This document shows, one piece after another, positions 8,757 through 16,282 of a stretch of DNA of 36,905 nucleotides (positions are counted from its first letter, which is position 1; every line of letters begins with the position of its first letter). Source of the DNA: Akkermansiaceae bacterium (GTDB lineage Bacteria > Verrucomicrobiota > Verrucomicrobiia > Verrucomicrobiales > Akkermansiaceae). A program made the translations under genes and the position numbers. The notes beneath the pieces are model-generated. The model was given only the letters and a program-made list of their open reading frames with translations, searched no databases and was not told where the DNA came from. Location: NCBI GenBank assembly GCA_025457665.1, contig JALOTY010000033.1, positions 1-36,905 of the forward strand, written 5' to 3'.

Positions 8757-10088
8757 ATGCACCTGCCTCCTTTCGACTACACTCCCATGCCTTACGACGG
8801 CCCCTCACCCGAGGAAATCCTTGCCTTGCGGAAGGCTCATGTGAACCCGGGTATCTTCCATTATTACAAGAAGCCTGTCACCATCGTGGAGGGCAAGGGG
8901 CAGTATCTTTTCGATGAAACCGGCCGCCGATATCTCGATGGCTTTGGCGGCATTGTCACTGTCAGCGTGGGCCATTGTCACCCCGAAGTGGTTGCGGCTG
9001 CGAACAAACAGAATGAAACGATCTCGCACACCACCTCGATTTATCTCAACCCCCAACTCGCGCTCTATGCCAAGGAACTGGCCGACAAGATGCCGGGCGA
9101 TTTGAAGGTCTGCTATTTCGTGAATTCGGGATCGGAAGCGAACGACCTCGCCATGCTCATGGCGCGCGCCTACACCGGGAACTACGATATCATCGCGCTT
9201 CGCAACGCCTATCATGGTGGCAGCCCTTCAACGATGGCGCTCACCTCCCATCACACGTGGAAATTCAATGTCCCGCACTCTTTCGGTGTGCAGCACGCGC
9301 GCATGCCGGACCTCTATCGCGGACCTCACGGGCATGATGACCCGGACGCCGGAAGGAAGTATGCCGAGGATGTGCTGGAGTTGATCCGCTTCGGCAGTTC
9401 CGGCCGGATCGCCGCTTTCATCGCGGAATCGATTCAAGGGGTGGGCGGGACCGTGGTGTTTCCGGAGGGCTATCTGAAACATGCTTACGAACATGTCCGC
9501 GCGGCGGGGGGTGTTTGCATTGCCGATGAAGTGCAAACCGGCTTCGGTCGCACCGGCACGCATTTCTGGGGATTTGAAACGCAGGGTGTGATTCCGGACA
9601 TCGTCACCATGGCCAAGGGCATCGGCAATGGTTGTCCGCTGGCGGCCGTGGTCACCACGCCGGACATCGCACGCACGCTTGCCAGCCGGATTCATTTCAA
9701 CACCTTCGGCGGCAACCCGGTTTCCATGGCCCAGGGGCGCGCGGTGCTGCGGGTGATCGAAAAAGAGGGACTCCAGGCAAACTCACTGAAAATCGGCGCA
9801 CAGCTCAAGACCGGCTTTCTTGCCTTGGCGGAGAAACATTCCCTCATCGGCGATGTCCGTGGCCTCGGGCTCATGCTCGGCATCGAACTGGTCAAAGACC
9901 GGACGACCCGCGAGCCCGCTTCCGCGGAATGCGCGGCGGTGTTCGAAGCCTGCAAGGATCTCGGCCTGCTCATTGGCAAGGGCGGCTTGTATGGCAATGT
10001 CTTGCGGATCAAGCCACCCATGTGCCTGAACAGCGACGATGCCGCCTTCATGCTCGGGGTCCTCGATCAGGCATTGGCATCGGTATGA
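8757..10088 (+). CDS. Class III PLP aminotransferase, probably beta-alanine/3-aminoisobutyrate transaminase (AGXT2-like)
   Basis: This 443-residue fold-type I aminotransferase has the PLP lysine at 287 in TMAKGIGNGCPL, the cofactor-binding aspartate in IADEVQTGFGRTG (Asp257), and NSGSEAND near residue 123. It resembles the alanine-glyoxylate / (R)-3-amino-2-methylpropionate:pyruvate group. In this cluster it would move the amino group of beta-alanine or 3-aminoisobutyrate to pyruvate or glyoxylate, giving the semialdehyde that MmsA consumes. It follows the permease by 19 bases and closes the plus-strand operon. The next gene is convergent and ends 19 bases away, with no obvious terminator between. 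The exact amino donor and acceptor are inferred. Confidence 0.88.
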   Translation: MHLPPFDYTPMPYDGPSPEEILALRKAHVNPGIFHYYKKPVTIVEGKGQYLFDETGRRYLDGFGGIVTVSVGHCHPEVVAAANKQNETISHTTSIYLNPQLALYAKELADKMPGDLKVCYFVNSGSEANDLAMLMARAYTGNYDIIALRNAYHGGSPSTMALTSHHTWKFNVPHSFGVQHARMPDLYRGPHGHDDPDAGRKYAEDVLELIRFGSSGRIAAFIAESIQGVGGTVVFPEGYLKHAYEHVRAAGGVCIADEVQTGFGRTGTHFWGFETQGVIPDIVTMAKGIGNGCPLAAVVTTPDIARTLASRIHFNTFGGNPVSMAQGRAVLRVIEKEGLQANSLKIGAQLKTGFLALAEKHSLIGDVRGLGLMLGIELVKDRTTREPASAECAAVFEACKDLGLLIGKGGLYGNVLRIKPPMCLNSDDAAFMLGVLDQALASV

Positions 10089-10106
10089 AGAACACGGGCA
10101 GTGCCT

Positions 10107-11888
10107 TCACTCCGCGCGAACCCTGAAGAATTTCCTGCCCGGAGGAGTGATGCTTGCTTCGAGATTGAGGTCCGCCCCGGTGCCAGCAATCGGAGTGCCG
10201 GGAGTGGTCCACACTTCGAGATCGTCGCTTTCCTCGATGACATAGCTCAGCCCGATCTCGCTGGGAACGGTGATCACGATCCGATTGCCGATCCGCTGCC
10301 AAGTGAACTCCAGATTGGTGGGCGGATCATTGGGTCGGAAAACGAGGATGCTGTCGCGCGCGGAATAGGTCGGCGCGGTGCTCCGAAAGACCGGAGCGCG
10401 CAGGGTGATGACACCGCTGGAGTTCATGAACCGACCTCCGCCATTTTGTCCGCTTTCCCCCCGATCATGCACGAAGAGCCCGGTGCCGATCGTTTCGCCC
10501 CCGGGCAATGCCATGCCGATGTGGGCAACCAATTCGAGGCGGTTCTTGCGATGCACAAAAATCCCACGGGTGGCAAAGGACCCACCGCCAGGATGACTCA
10601 GGACCGCTGCCTGCAAGGCCACGGTGCCATCCTCCGCAACCTGAAAACGGAGGAAATTCCCAATGGCCACACCGGTCGGCGCGTCGGCCTGCTGACCGCT
10701 GCGCATCACCATCGTCCACTCCGGATCATCGAATGTCCGCTTCAAGATCGCCAGCGTCGTCCCGCCACCATTGGCGACATTGATCCAGGCGATGACATGA
10801 TTTCCCGCAGCATCACAACTCACCACACCGCTGACCGTCGCCCCGGGCAGGCCGGGAACCGGATCGCCGTTTTGCAAGGCTCGCTCGACACTCTGACCTG
10901 CTGTGCCGACAAAGAGAGTGGGAGTGGCAAAGCCTTCGAGAGGACGCGCGAGATGGATGGCGGCGAAGCGCCCTTCGGTGGATGCGGCATAGCGCAGACT
11001 GTTGAAGGTTTCCAGCACCCGCGTGGGGGATCCAGGGGCGAAGTCGGATTGCCGCAAAAGGATGCCGCTGGTGGCCGAATCCGCCGCCGCAAACCCATAG
11101 GTTGAAAGCGAGGTGGTTGGCGGTGGTTTGATCGAAAAGGTCTGGCCGATGAAGCTGCCATCCGGAGCCATGGCTCCGTGGACCGAGGTGCTCCAGGTTC
11201 CATCGGCAGCAGCCATGTCCCCAGTGCGGAAATACCTTTGATAGCCGCCCACCGCTTCGCGATAGAGCTGACCGTTTTGTTGGAAAGCCAGCTTGCCTCC
11301 ATTGGAAGTGAAAACCTGATTCACCGATGGCTGGTTGAACGGCAACGTGGTCGTTCCTCCGGATTGGGTGAGCACATCGATGTTTGTTCCCTCCCGGATG
11401 GCGATTCCCGTGTCGCCATTCCGGTGGCGGAAGAGGGCGTCATTGTTCGACGTGGTGATTCCCGTGCCAGTGATCTGGCCCATCCATACGAGGGTGCCAT
11501 CCGCACCGTAGGCATTGAGCACCGATGTTGGCTGGATGATGACCGAATCCCCGCCAGCCGGCGACAAATCGCCCTCGCGAACCACCAGGACCGGGTCCCC
11601 GGCGGGAGGAAAAATCACATAACCTGCATCGCGATTCGGAGTGGTTCCGCTGACCCTGAACTCCGCAAAGATCGATCCATCATCGGCAATCCGCGGGCTT
11701 TGTTCCCCTGAGATTCCACCCGACCCGGTAAGATTGGCAAGGGTCTCACCGGCGGTGAAGCCCGGCAGCGTCTCTGTTTGTTGGGCGACGATTTCCCCCA
11801 CGTATTCCGCCTGCGAAGAAATCCCGAGAAGGCAAATCGCCGCGGGCAGGAAAAGGGGAATGGATCGGTTCGACGGGGTTCTCAACAT
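10107..11888 (-). CDS. Secreted repeat protein of unknown function (DUF7453-like)
   Basis: This 593-residue protein has a signal peptide (hydrophobic FLPAAICLLGISSQA near residues 13-27). The body is rich in Gly, Thr and aromatic beta-strand patterns. It contains recurring phrases built around a GD-P pattern, such as VREGDLSPAGG, FRTGDMAAADG, QNGDPVPGLPGA and GMALPGGETIG, which suggest a beta-propeller or tandem beta repeats. The last 65 residues (FTWQRIGNRIVITVP to FFRVRAE) resemble the small C-terminal beta domain common on verrucomicrobial exported proteins, with the YVIEESDDLEVW motif. No catalytic residues were recognised. It is convergent with the aminotransferase gene. The DUF7453 link is from memory of the repeat style and is tentative. 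Confidence 0.6.
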   Translation of the reverse strand: MLRTPSNRSIPLFLPAAICLLGISSQAEYVGEIVAQQTETLPGFTAGETLANLTGSGGISGEQSPRIADDGSIFAEFRVSGTTPNRDAGYVIFPPAGDPVLVVREGDLSPAGGDSVIIQPTSVLNAYGADGTLVWMGQITGTGITTSNNDALFRHRNGDTGIAIREGTNIDVLTQSGGTTTLPFNQPSVNQVFTSNGGKLAFQQNGQLYREAVGGYQRYFRTGDMAAADGTWSTSVHGAMAPDGSFIGQTFSIKPPPTTSLSTYGFAAADSATSGILLRQSDFAPGSPTRVLETFNSLRYAASTEGRFAAIHLARPLEGFATPTLFVGTAGQSVERALQNGDPVPGLPGATVSGVVSCDAAGNHVIAWINVANGGGTTLAILKRTFDDPEWTMVMRSGQQADAPTGVAIGNFLRFQVAEDGTVALQAAVLSHPGGGSFATRGIFVHRKNRLELVAHIGMALPGGETIGTGLFVHDRGESGQNGGGRFMNSSGVITLRAPVFRSTAPTYSARDSILVFRPNDPPTNLEFTWQRIGNRIVITVPSEIGLSYVIEESDDLEVWTTPGTPIAGTGADLNLEASITPPGRKFFRVRAE

Positions 11889-11991
11889 AGGCGCGAAAAG
11901 CTAATCGGCTTCTGCGGATGTTCAAGCTCTCCCGGGCTTTTTCGCAACCCTGATGGAAAAGCCGCGACCCTTCCCATCCTTGCACCCGCCG

Positions 11992-13257
11992 TCACTTCGG
12001 CGCGGCGTGGCGGAGCGATGAAATGCCGCCGATCCAGGTGCAGAGGAAAACCAGCAGGAGTCCTAGGGTGAAAGAACCGGTGTTGGTGCCCGCAGAGCTT
12101 TCACCGGACATCGCCCTGGAAGCCTCGATCGCGGCGCAGACGAGGACGGCGACGGTGATCAGGCTGAAAAGGGTGCGGCCTTTGACGGAGGGGTTATCGA
12201 AAATCATGCCGCCCGGCACCGCAGCCCCCATGACGAGGCCTCCGGCAATCGCCACCGGCAGGGGAAGCACCGTGACACCGGCGAGGAGAAGCAGGAGGCC
12301 GAGGAAAAACAATCCACCCACCGCAAGACCATCGCGTTTCTCACAGGGCTTCAAGGCAAGACGGGCAAAGCGGTCGGTGAGAATGAGAAAATGCCCGAGC
12401 CCGCTGGCCAGCCAGCCGCCAAAGCAGAAGAAAAGATAAACGACCACCAGACCCGCAGCCGCAAGAGGGTGGACGGAAGCGAGAATGCTGCGGCCAAGCC
12501 GGTAGGCGAGGTAGATGCCGATGACGATGGCCCATTGGTTCTTTTCCGAATGGCGCTGAAGGAAGAAAACCCAACGAAGATGGAGCCGATAGAGGGCGGA
12601 CTTTGATTTGAACGCTTCTAACAGACCGAGCCGAGCATGCTCCATGCTGGCATCCAGTCGCAGTGCTTCGCGGAACAGTTCCTCGGCCTTGTGCCGATCT
12701 CCTGCCTGCAGGGCAGCCCAGCCGGCATTGGCGAATGTCCAGGCATTCTCGGGGTCCTTGGCGAGTTGACGACCGATCTCCGACTGTGCTTGATCGACCT
12801 TTCCCGCGATCCGCAGGATGGTGGACAAAAGGTTGGAAGAGTCCGCATCATCCGGGTCCAGCTCGAGGGCTTTGCGGGCCGCATCCTCCGCCTCTGGAAG
12901 ACGGCGCAGTTCGAACAAGGCAAGCGCACGACTGAACCACGCGGCATCGAGTTCAGGGTCGAGGGCGATCGCATCATCCGCAATGCTCAAGGCTTCGGCA
13001 TGACGCTCGAGCCGATTCAGGATTTGTGATTTCACCGCATGGGCGATGGCCACCTCGGGTTCCTGAGCGATGGCACGATCGATATCTAACAGAGCCGTGC
13101 GGTGATCCTCACCTTCCATGAGCCGGGTGACCGCCAACTCGAAGTGGCCTTGGAAATCATCCGGGTCCGCAACGAGGTGTTGGTGCAGTGCGGCGATGGC
13201 TTCGGGGAAACGACGGCGTTCCCGCAGGGCCTTGGCGTGAAGAAGCAGGGCACTCAT
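11992..13257 (-). CDS. TPR protein with C-terminal membrane region
   Basis: This 421-residue protein has about five to six tetratricopeptide repeats over residues 1-215 (for example AIALDPELDAAWFSRALALFE and KALELDPDDADSSNLLS), then a region with about five to six hydrophobic segments from roughly residue 245 to the end. TPRs are protein-protein platforms; no enzyme motif is seen. Its ATG (13257) overlaps the stop of the upstream AAA+ ATPase gene by four bases, so the two are surely co-transcribed and probably translationally coupled. It may anchor the ATPase or its substrate at the membrane, which is an inference from the arrangement. A 4-bp overlapping pair in which both members carry N-terminal TPRs is unusual. 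Confidence 0.75.
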   Translation of the reverse strand: MSALLLHAKALRERRRFPEAIAALHQHLVADPDDFQGHFELAVTRLMEGEDHRTALLDIDRAIAQEPEVAIAHAVKSQILNRLERHAEALSIADDAIALDPELDAAWFSRALALFELRRLPEAEDAARKALELDPDDADSSNLLSTILRIAGKVDQAQSEIGRQLAKDPENAWTFANAGWAALQAGDRHKAEELFREALRLDASMEHARLGLLEAFKSKSALYRLHLRWVFFLQRHSEKNQWAIVIGIYLAYRLGRSILASVHPLAAAGLVVVYLFFCFGGWLASGLGHFLILTDRFARLALKPCEKRDGLAVGGLFFLGLLLLLAGVTVLPLPVAIAGGLVMGAAVPGGMIFDNPSVKGRTLFSLITVAVLVCAAIEASRAMSGESSAGTNTGSFTLGLLLVFLCTWIGGISSLRHAAPK

Positions 13258-14627
13258 TTCTTCAGGCCGAGATAGATGAGAACATCGTCGTAGAAGCCGC
13301 TCTGATTCGCATACAGCGCATAGTTCTTGGCGCTCTCAAACCACTTGCGGGTGGAGGGTTTCACCTCTTTGCAGGCGGCGGCGAGCATTTTCCCGCTTAC
13401 CGGAACCACGGCACCCTTGCGCATGGCTTCAGACAAGGCTTGTTCGGTGGCTTGCTCGAAGACCGCCATGATGTCGGCCCCGGAAAATCCCTCGGTCTTC
13501 TTGCCCACCACCGCGGGATCGAAGTCCACCAGCGGTTTCCCGCGCGCATGGATACGGGCGATCTCCTGCCGCGCCGGCTCGTCGGGAGGTGGCACGAAGA
13601 TGAGTCGATCAAACCTGCCCGGGCGCATGAAGGCACCATCGACATGCCATGGCGCGTTTGTTGCCCCGAGGATGAGCACGCCTTCATTCGATGCCCGCGA
13701 GCCATCGAGTTCCTCGAGAAACTGATTGATCAATCCCCGGCCAGCAGACTGCCGCATGTCACGGCGATCGGCGGCGAGGGCATCGATTTCATCGAAAAAC
13801 AACACCGACGGCGCGGCCTTGCGGGCGAGTTCGAAGATCTTGTGAAGCTTCTGCTCGCTTTCGCCGATGTACATATCGAGCACATGATGAAGCCCGATGG
13901 AGAAGAACGAGGCCTGGATTTCCCCGGCGGTGGCGCGGGCGAGCAGGGTCTTGCCGCAGCCGGGCGGACCATAGAGCATCACTCCTCCTCCGGCCTTCTT
14001 GCCATAGGCCGCAAACAAATCGGGATTCTTCAGCGGATGGATGATCTTCATCCGGATGTCTTCCTTGACCTTTTCCATCCCGCCGACATCGCCAAAGCGG
14101 ATGTCGGCACGAACGCGGAATTCGAGGTCGAGTTCGCGGGCAGTCACCGCATCCATTCCGGAAAAAGGCCCGTCCTCATCGTCATCCACTTCCATCGGCC
14201 CCGCACTGGTCATCACCGTCCGCCGCCCGCCCCCACCGGCCTTGAGGATGGCTTGCAGGAGTTCGTCATCCGCCACCGCGCGATCCAGAGCCACGGCCTT
14301 GTCATAGCACTCGCGTGCGAGTTGGGCTTCGCCTTCATCGAGAGCGATGCGGGACCGCAACAGCCAGGCGGCGGCGAAATCCGGTTTCATGGAGCAGAGG
14401 GCATCGAGCCTCACGACCGCCTCGGACGTTTCGCCGGCAAGATCGAGCAAACGCGCGAGGCCCAGCAAGGCGTCGGCATGGGCGGCATCGATCGCCAGCA
14501 CACGCTCCAGAAGGGCCCGTGCTTCGGCCAGCTCATACTGATCCTCATGCATCTTTGCCACGAGCAGGAGCAAGGGGATGTTGTGAGGCGAGGCTTCGAG
14601 GGCCAGTTTCAATGCTGCCAGATCCAT
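13254..14627 (-). CDS. AAA+ ATPase with N-terminal TPR repeats (Cdc48/SpoVK-like)
   Basis: This 457-residue protein has TPR-like helical repeats in residues 1-125, an acidic linker (residues 143-157), and one AAA module. The motifs are Walker A GPPGCGKT at 220-227, Walker B VLFFDEID at 275-282, sensor-1 GATN at 321-324 and the arginine-finger segment MRPGRFDR at 334-341. The module is of the FtsH/Cdc48/spastin classic-AAA type, which form ring hexamers that remodel or unfold proteins. The pore-loop region MYIGESEQK is of the Cdc48 kind. No protease domain follows, so it would be an unfoldase or remodeller. It is the first gene of a two-gene operon with the TPR-membrane protein and is divergent from the propeller gene, with a 97-base gap. 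Confidence 0.85.
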   Translation of the reverse strand: MDLAALKLALEASPHNIPLLLLVAKMHEDQYELAEARALLERVLAIDAAHADALLGLARLLDLAGETSEAVVRLDALCSMKPDFAAAWLLRSRIALDEGEAQLARECYDKAVALDRAVADDELLQAILKAGGGGRRTVMTSAGPMEVDDDEDGPFSGMDAVTARELDLEFRVRADIRFGDVGGMEKVKEDIRMKIIHPLKNPDLFAAYGKKAGGGVMLYGPPGCGKTLLARATAGEIQASFFSIGLHHVLDMYIGESEQKLHKIFELARKAAPSVLFFDEIDALAADRRDMRQSAGRGLINQFLEELDGSRASNEGVLILGATNAPWHVDGAFMRPGRFDRLIFVPPPDEPARQEIARIHARGKPLVDFDPAVVGKKTEGFSGADIMAVFEQATEQALSEAMRKGAVVPVSGKMLAAACKEVKPSTRKWFESAKNYALYANQSGFYDDVLIYLGLKK

Positions 14628-14724
14628 GCCTCCAGAAAAGCAGGCTCACCCCCCATGGCAAGCCCGCGAAAATCCGCAGGAAGCCGGGAGATGGATTTCA
14701 TCTTCCGTTCACGTATCTCAGAAC

Positions 14725-15576
14725 ATGCGTGGTTTTCTCCTGATGTTCCTTCTGGGTTTGCCGTGGCTGCGGGCCGATTCCATTCTGCAGTGCGGCGGCC
14801 CGCGGGTGTTCGAGGTGGATTCCGCCGATGGCCGGGTGACTTGGGAGTGGGACGCCACGAAGGAACCCACGGTGCCGGAGGACCTGCGGGCAGCTTTCGC
14901 CACCACGGATGAGTGCAAGCCGGTCGAAGGCGGCAAACGATGTTTGATCACCGCTTCTTCCGGCGGATGTGCGATGATCGATCGCGCCAGCGGCAAAGTC
15001 CTCTGGTCGGCCCGGGTGCGCAATGCCCACAGCATCGAACTCCTGCCGGGGAACCGCATCATCGTGGCTTCCTCGCTGGGCGGGGATGAGCTGCTGCTCT
15101 TCGATGTCCGCTCGGGCGATCGGGTATGGTGGAAGACGCCGCTGAAATCCGCGCACGGAGTCGTGTGGGATGGGGAAACACAGCGGCTTCATGCGCTGGG
15201 GTACGATGTCCTTCGTACTTACCGCTTGGCGGATTCCTGGACCGAACACCCGGCGCTGGTGGAAATGAAATCCCACGATCTGCCCGATCATGATGGCCAT
15301 GACCTCATGGCGGTTCCAGGTTCCCGCGACCTGGTGCTGAGCACGGAGAGCCATGTCTGGCTTTTTGATCGGGAGCAGGCGGTGTTTCGACCCCATCCGG
15401 ACCTGCATGCCATGGAGTCTGTGAAAGGGATTTCCATTCATCCCAAGACGGGCCGCATCGTGATCGTGCAGGCCAGCCAAGGACGCTGGTGGTCGGAGTC
15501 CGCCCGGCTCCTTAACCCGCCGGGCAAACTGGATTTCCCCGGTGAGAAAATCTACAAAGCCCGCTGGGCAGAGTAG
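14725..15576 (+). CDS. Secreted beta-propeller protein (PQQ/WD40-like, possibly DUF6528)
   Basis: The start is placed at ATG 14725, which gives a signal peptide MRGFLLMFLLGLPWLRA, rather than the in-frame ATG 14626 that lies inside the divergent promoter region. The mature protein of about 265 residues consists of beta-propeller blades: VFEVDSADGRVTWEWDA, AMIDRASGKVLWSARV, LLLFDVRSGDRVWWKT and HVWLFDREQAVF are four blade-like repeats. The opening ILQCGGPRVFEVD resembles the DUF6528 family. No catalytic site is apparent; such proteins bind ligands or partners in the periplasm. The function is unknown. Confidence 0.65.
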   Translation: MRGFLLMFLLGLPWLRADSILQCGGPRVFEVDSADGRVTWEWDATKEPTVPEDLRAAFATTDECKPVEGGKRCLITASSGGCAMIDRASGKVLWSARVRNAHSIELLPGNRIIVASSLGGDELLLFDVRSGDRVWWKTPLKSAHGVVWDGETQRLHALGYDVLRTYRLADSWTEHPALVEMKSHDLPDHDGHDLMAVPGSRDLVLSTESHVWLFDREQAVFRPHPDLHAMESVKGISIHPKTGRIVIVQASQGRWWSESARLLNPPGKLDFPGEKIYKARWAE

Positions 15577-15600
15577 CCGTCGATCCGCGGCCCGATTCAA

Positions 15601-15786
15601 TCATGGGTGAAGATTTTCCAGGGGAGCTGCATCGATCCGATCCCGCTTTGCCGATTTGGCAGTTCTGCGACAGCGTTCGCTGCAATGGACGACATGCTCC
15701 CAGTTGAGCTTCCATTTCCGCCGCCAGGCGAAGGGACGGAGGCAAGTGGGGCAGGTCTTGGTCGGCAGATCGGACTTCTTCCGCAT
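15601..15786 (-). CDS. DUF2256 small zinc-ribbon protein
   Basis: From ATG 15786 this is a 61-residue basic protein with two cysteine pairs, KTCPTCLRPFAWRRKW and HCSERCRR, which is the DUF2256 signature. The frame runs further upstream to ATG 15876, but the extra 30 residues are not family-like. In other bacteria DUF2256 genes often sit next to photolyase or cryptochrome-like genes; none is present here. The function is unknown; a metal- or nucleic-acid-binding role is plausible from the cysteines and basic charge. It is convergent with the propeller gene, with a gap of only 24 bases. Confidence 0.75.
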   Translation of the reverse strand: MRKKSDLPTKTCPTCLRPFAWRRKWKLNWEHVVHCSERCRRTAKSAKRDRIDAAPLENLHP

Positions 15787-16039
15787 GGAGGGAAGTAAGC
15801 GCGGCCGGGGCAGAAGGAAAGACCACGAGAGAGGCCAGACGTGATTTTCCTTCCGATACATCGGTCCCGCGCTCATCGCAAAATGTCCAATGAACTGGAT
15901 TCATTCGAAATCGGCCTTGGCGTGATCTGATTTTTCGCTCGGTGGGGATTGCGGGGCTGTCCATGGCACGGGGGAAGCTTCACCATGAAGTTGCCTCTCC
16001 CCGCCCACGGGGAGTTTCCGGGGCCGGCCCTGATGAGGG

Positions 16040-16113
16040 GTGCGGGCCGGGAATTCCCCAAGGGACCCGGTTTCCGCATGCGCGGCGGAAGCCGGGACCG
16101 GAGCGGCCCGCAC
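16040..16113. ncRNA. Candidate structured RNA: 9-bp outer stem enclosing a 12-bp hairpin
   Basis: The outer stem pairs GTGCGGGCC (16040-16048) with GGCCCGCAC (16105-16113), nine perfect pairs. Inside, 16066-16077 pairs with 16085-16096, giving 12 consecutive pairs (one G-T) around a seven-base loop; two more G-C pairs can form outside after one mismatch. A small palindrome, GGGAATTCCC, lies between the two stems. A compact nested fold of this kind is unlikely by chance and suggests either a small RNA or a REP-like element. It did not match the landmarks of RNase P, SRP, tmRNA or 6S RNA that I looked for by eye. The strand is unknown. Confidence 0.35.
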
Positions 16114-16170
16114 GTTTTCGGCGGATGGGCCAGGTCGCGTGGTTTGTGATGGCCCTGTGAACCGTCACCG

Positions 16171-16212
16171 CGCCGGAAAACGGATGCTGGAGCATCGGTC
16201 CGTTTTCCGGCG
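16171..16212. repeat. 14-bp perfect stem-loop
   Basis: CGCCGGAAAACGGA (16171-16184) and TCCGTTTTCCGGCG (16199-16212) form 14 perfect pairs. The loop TGCTGGAGCATCGG itself contains a TGCT/AGCA mini-stem. It lies 70 bases before the start of the membrane-protein gene. There is no T-run after it on either side, so it is not a typical Rho-independent terminator. It could be a leader element or the end of a small RNA. Confidence 0.5.
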
Positions 16213-16282
16213 TGTCGTGGTTCTCGCGGTGATACAAAAGACGCGACGATTTCCCGTCGCCGCCAGACCCGTCCGCATGGTA

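Larger units (their letters stand above)
15787..16282. other. Intergenic tract with several strong inverted repeats
   Basis: No convincing gene is present in this gap between the divergent DUF2256 and membrane-protein genes. It contains CTCCCCG/CGGGGAG with a four-base loop (15997-16014), a nested two-stem structure (16040-16113) and a 14-bp stem-loop (16171-16212). Open frames here have amino-acid compositions that look like shadows of GC-rich non-coding DNA. It could hold a small RNA gene or a long structured leader. Confidence 0.5.

Noticed and set aside
10101..11105. 334-codon plus-strand open frame
   Set aside because: It is antisense to the secreted repeat protein, has no motif, and is rich in His/Arg/Pro as shadows are.
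15512..15964. Longer minus-strand open frame over the DUF2256 gene
   Set aside because: Wrong frame relative to the CxxC...CxxxC signature and not protein-like.
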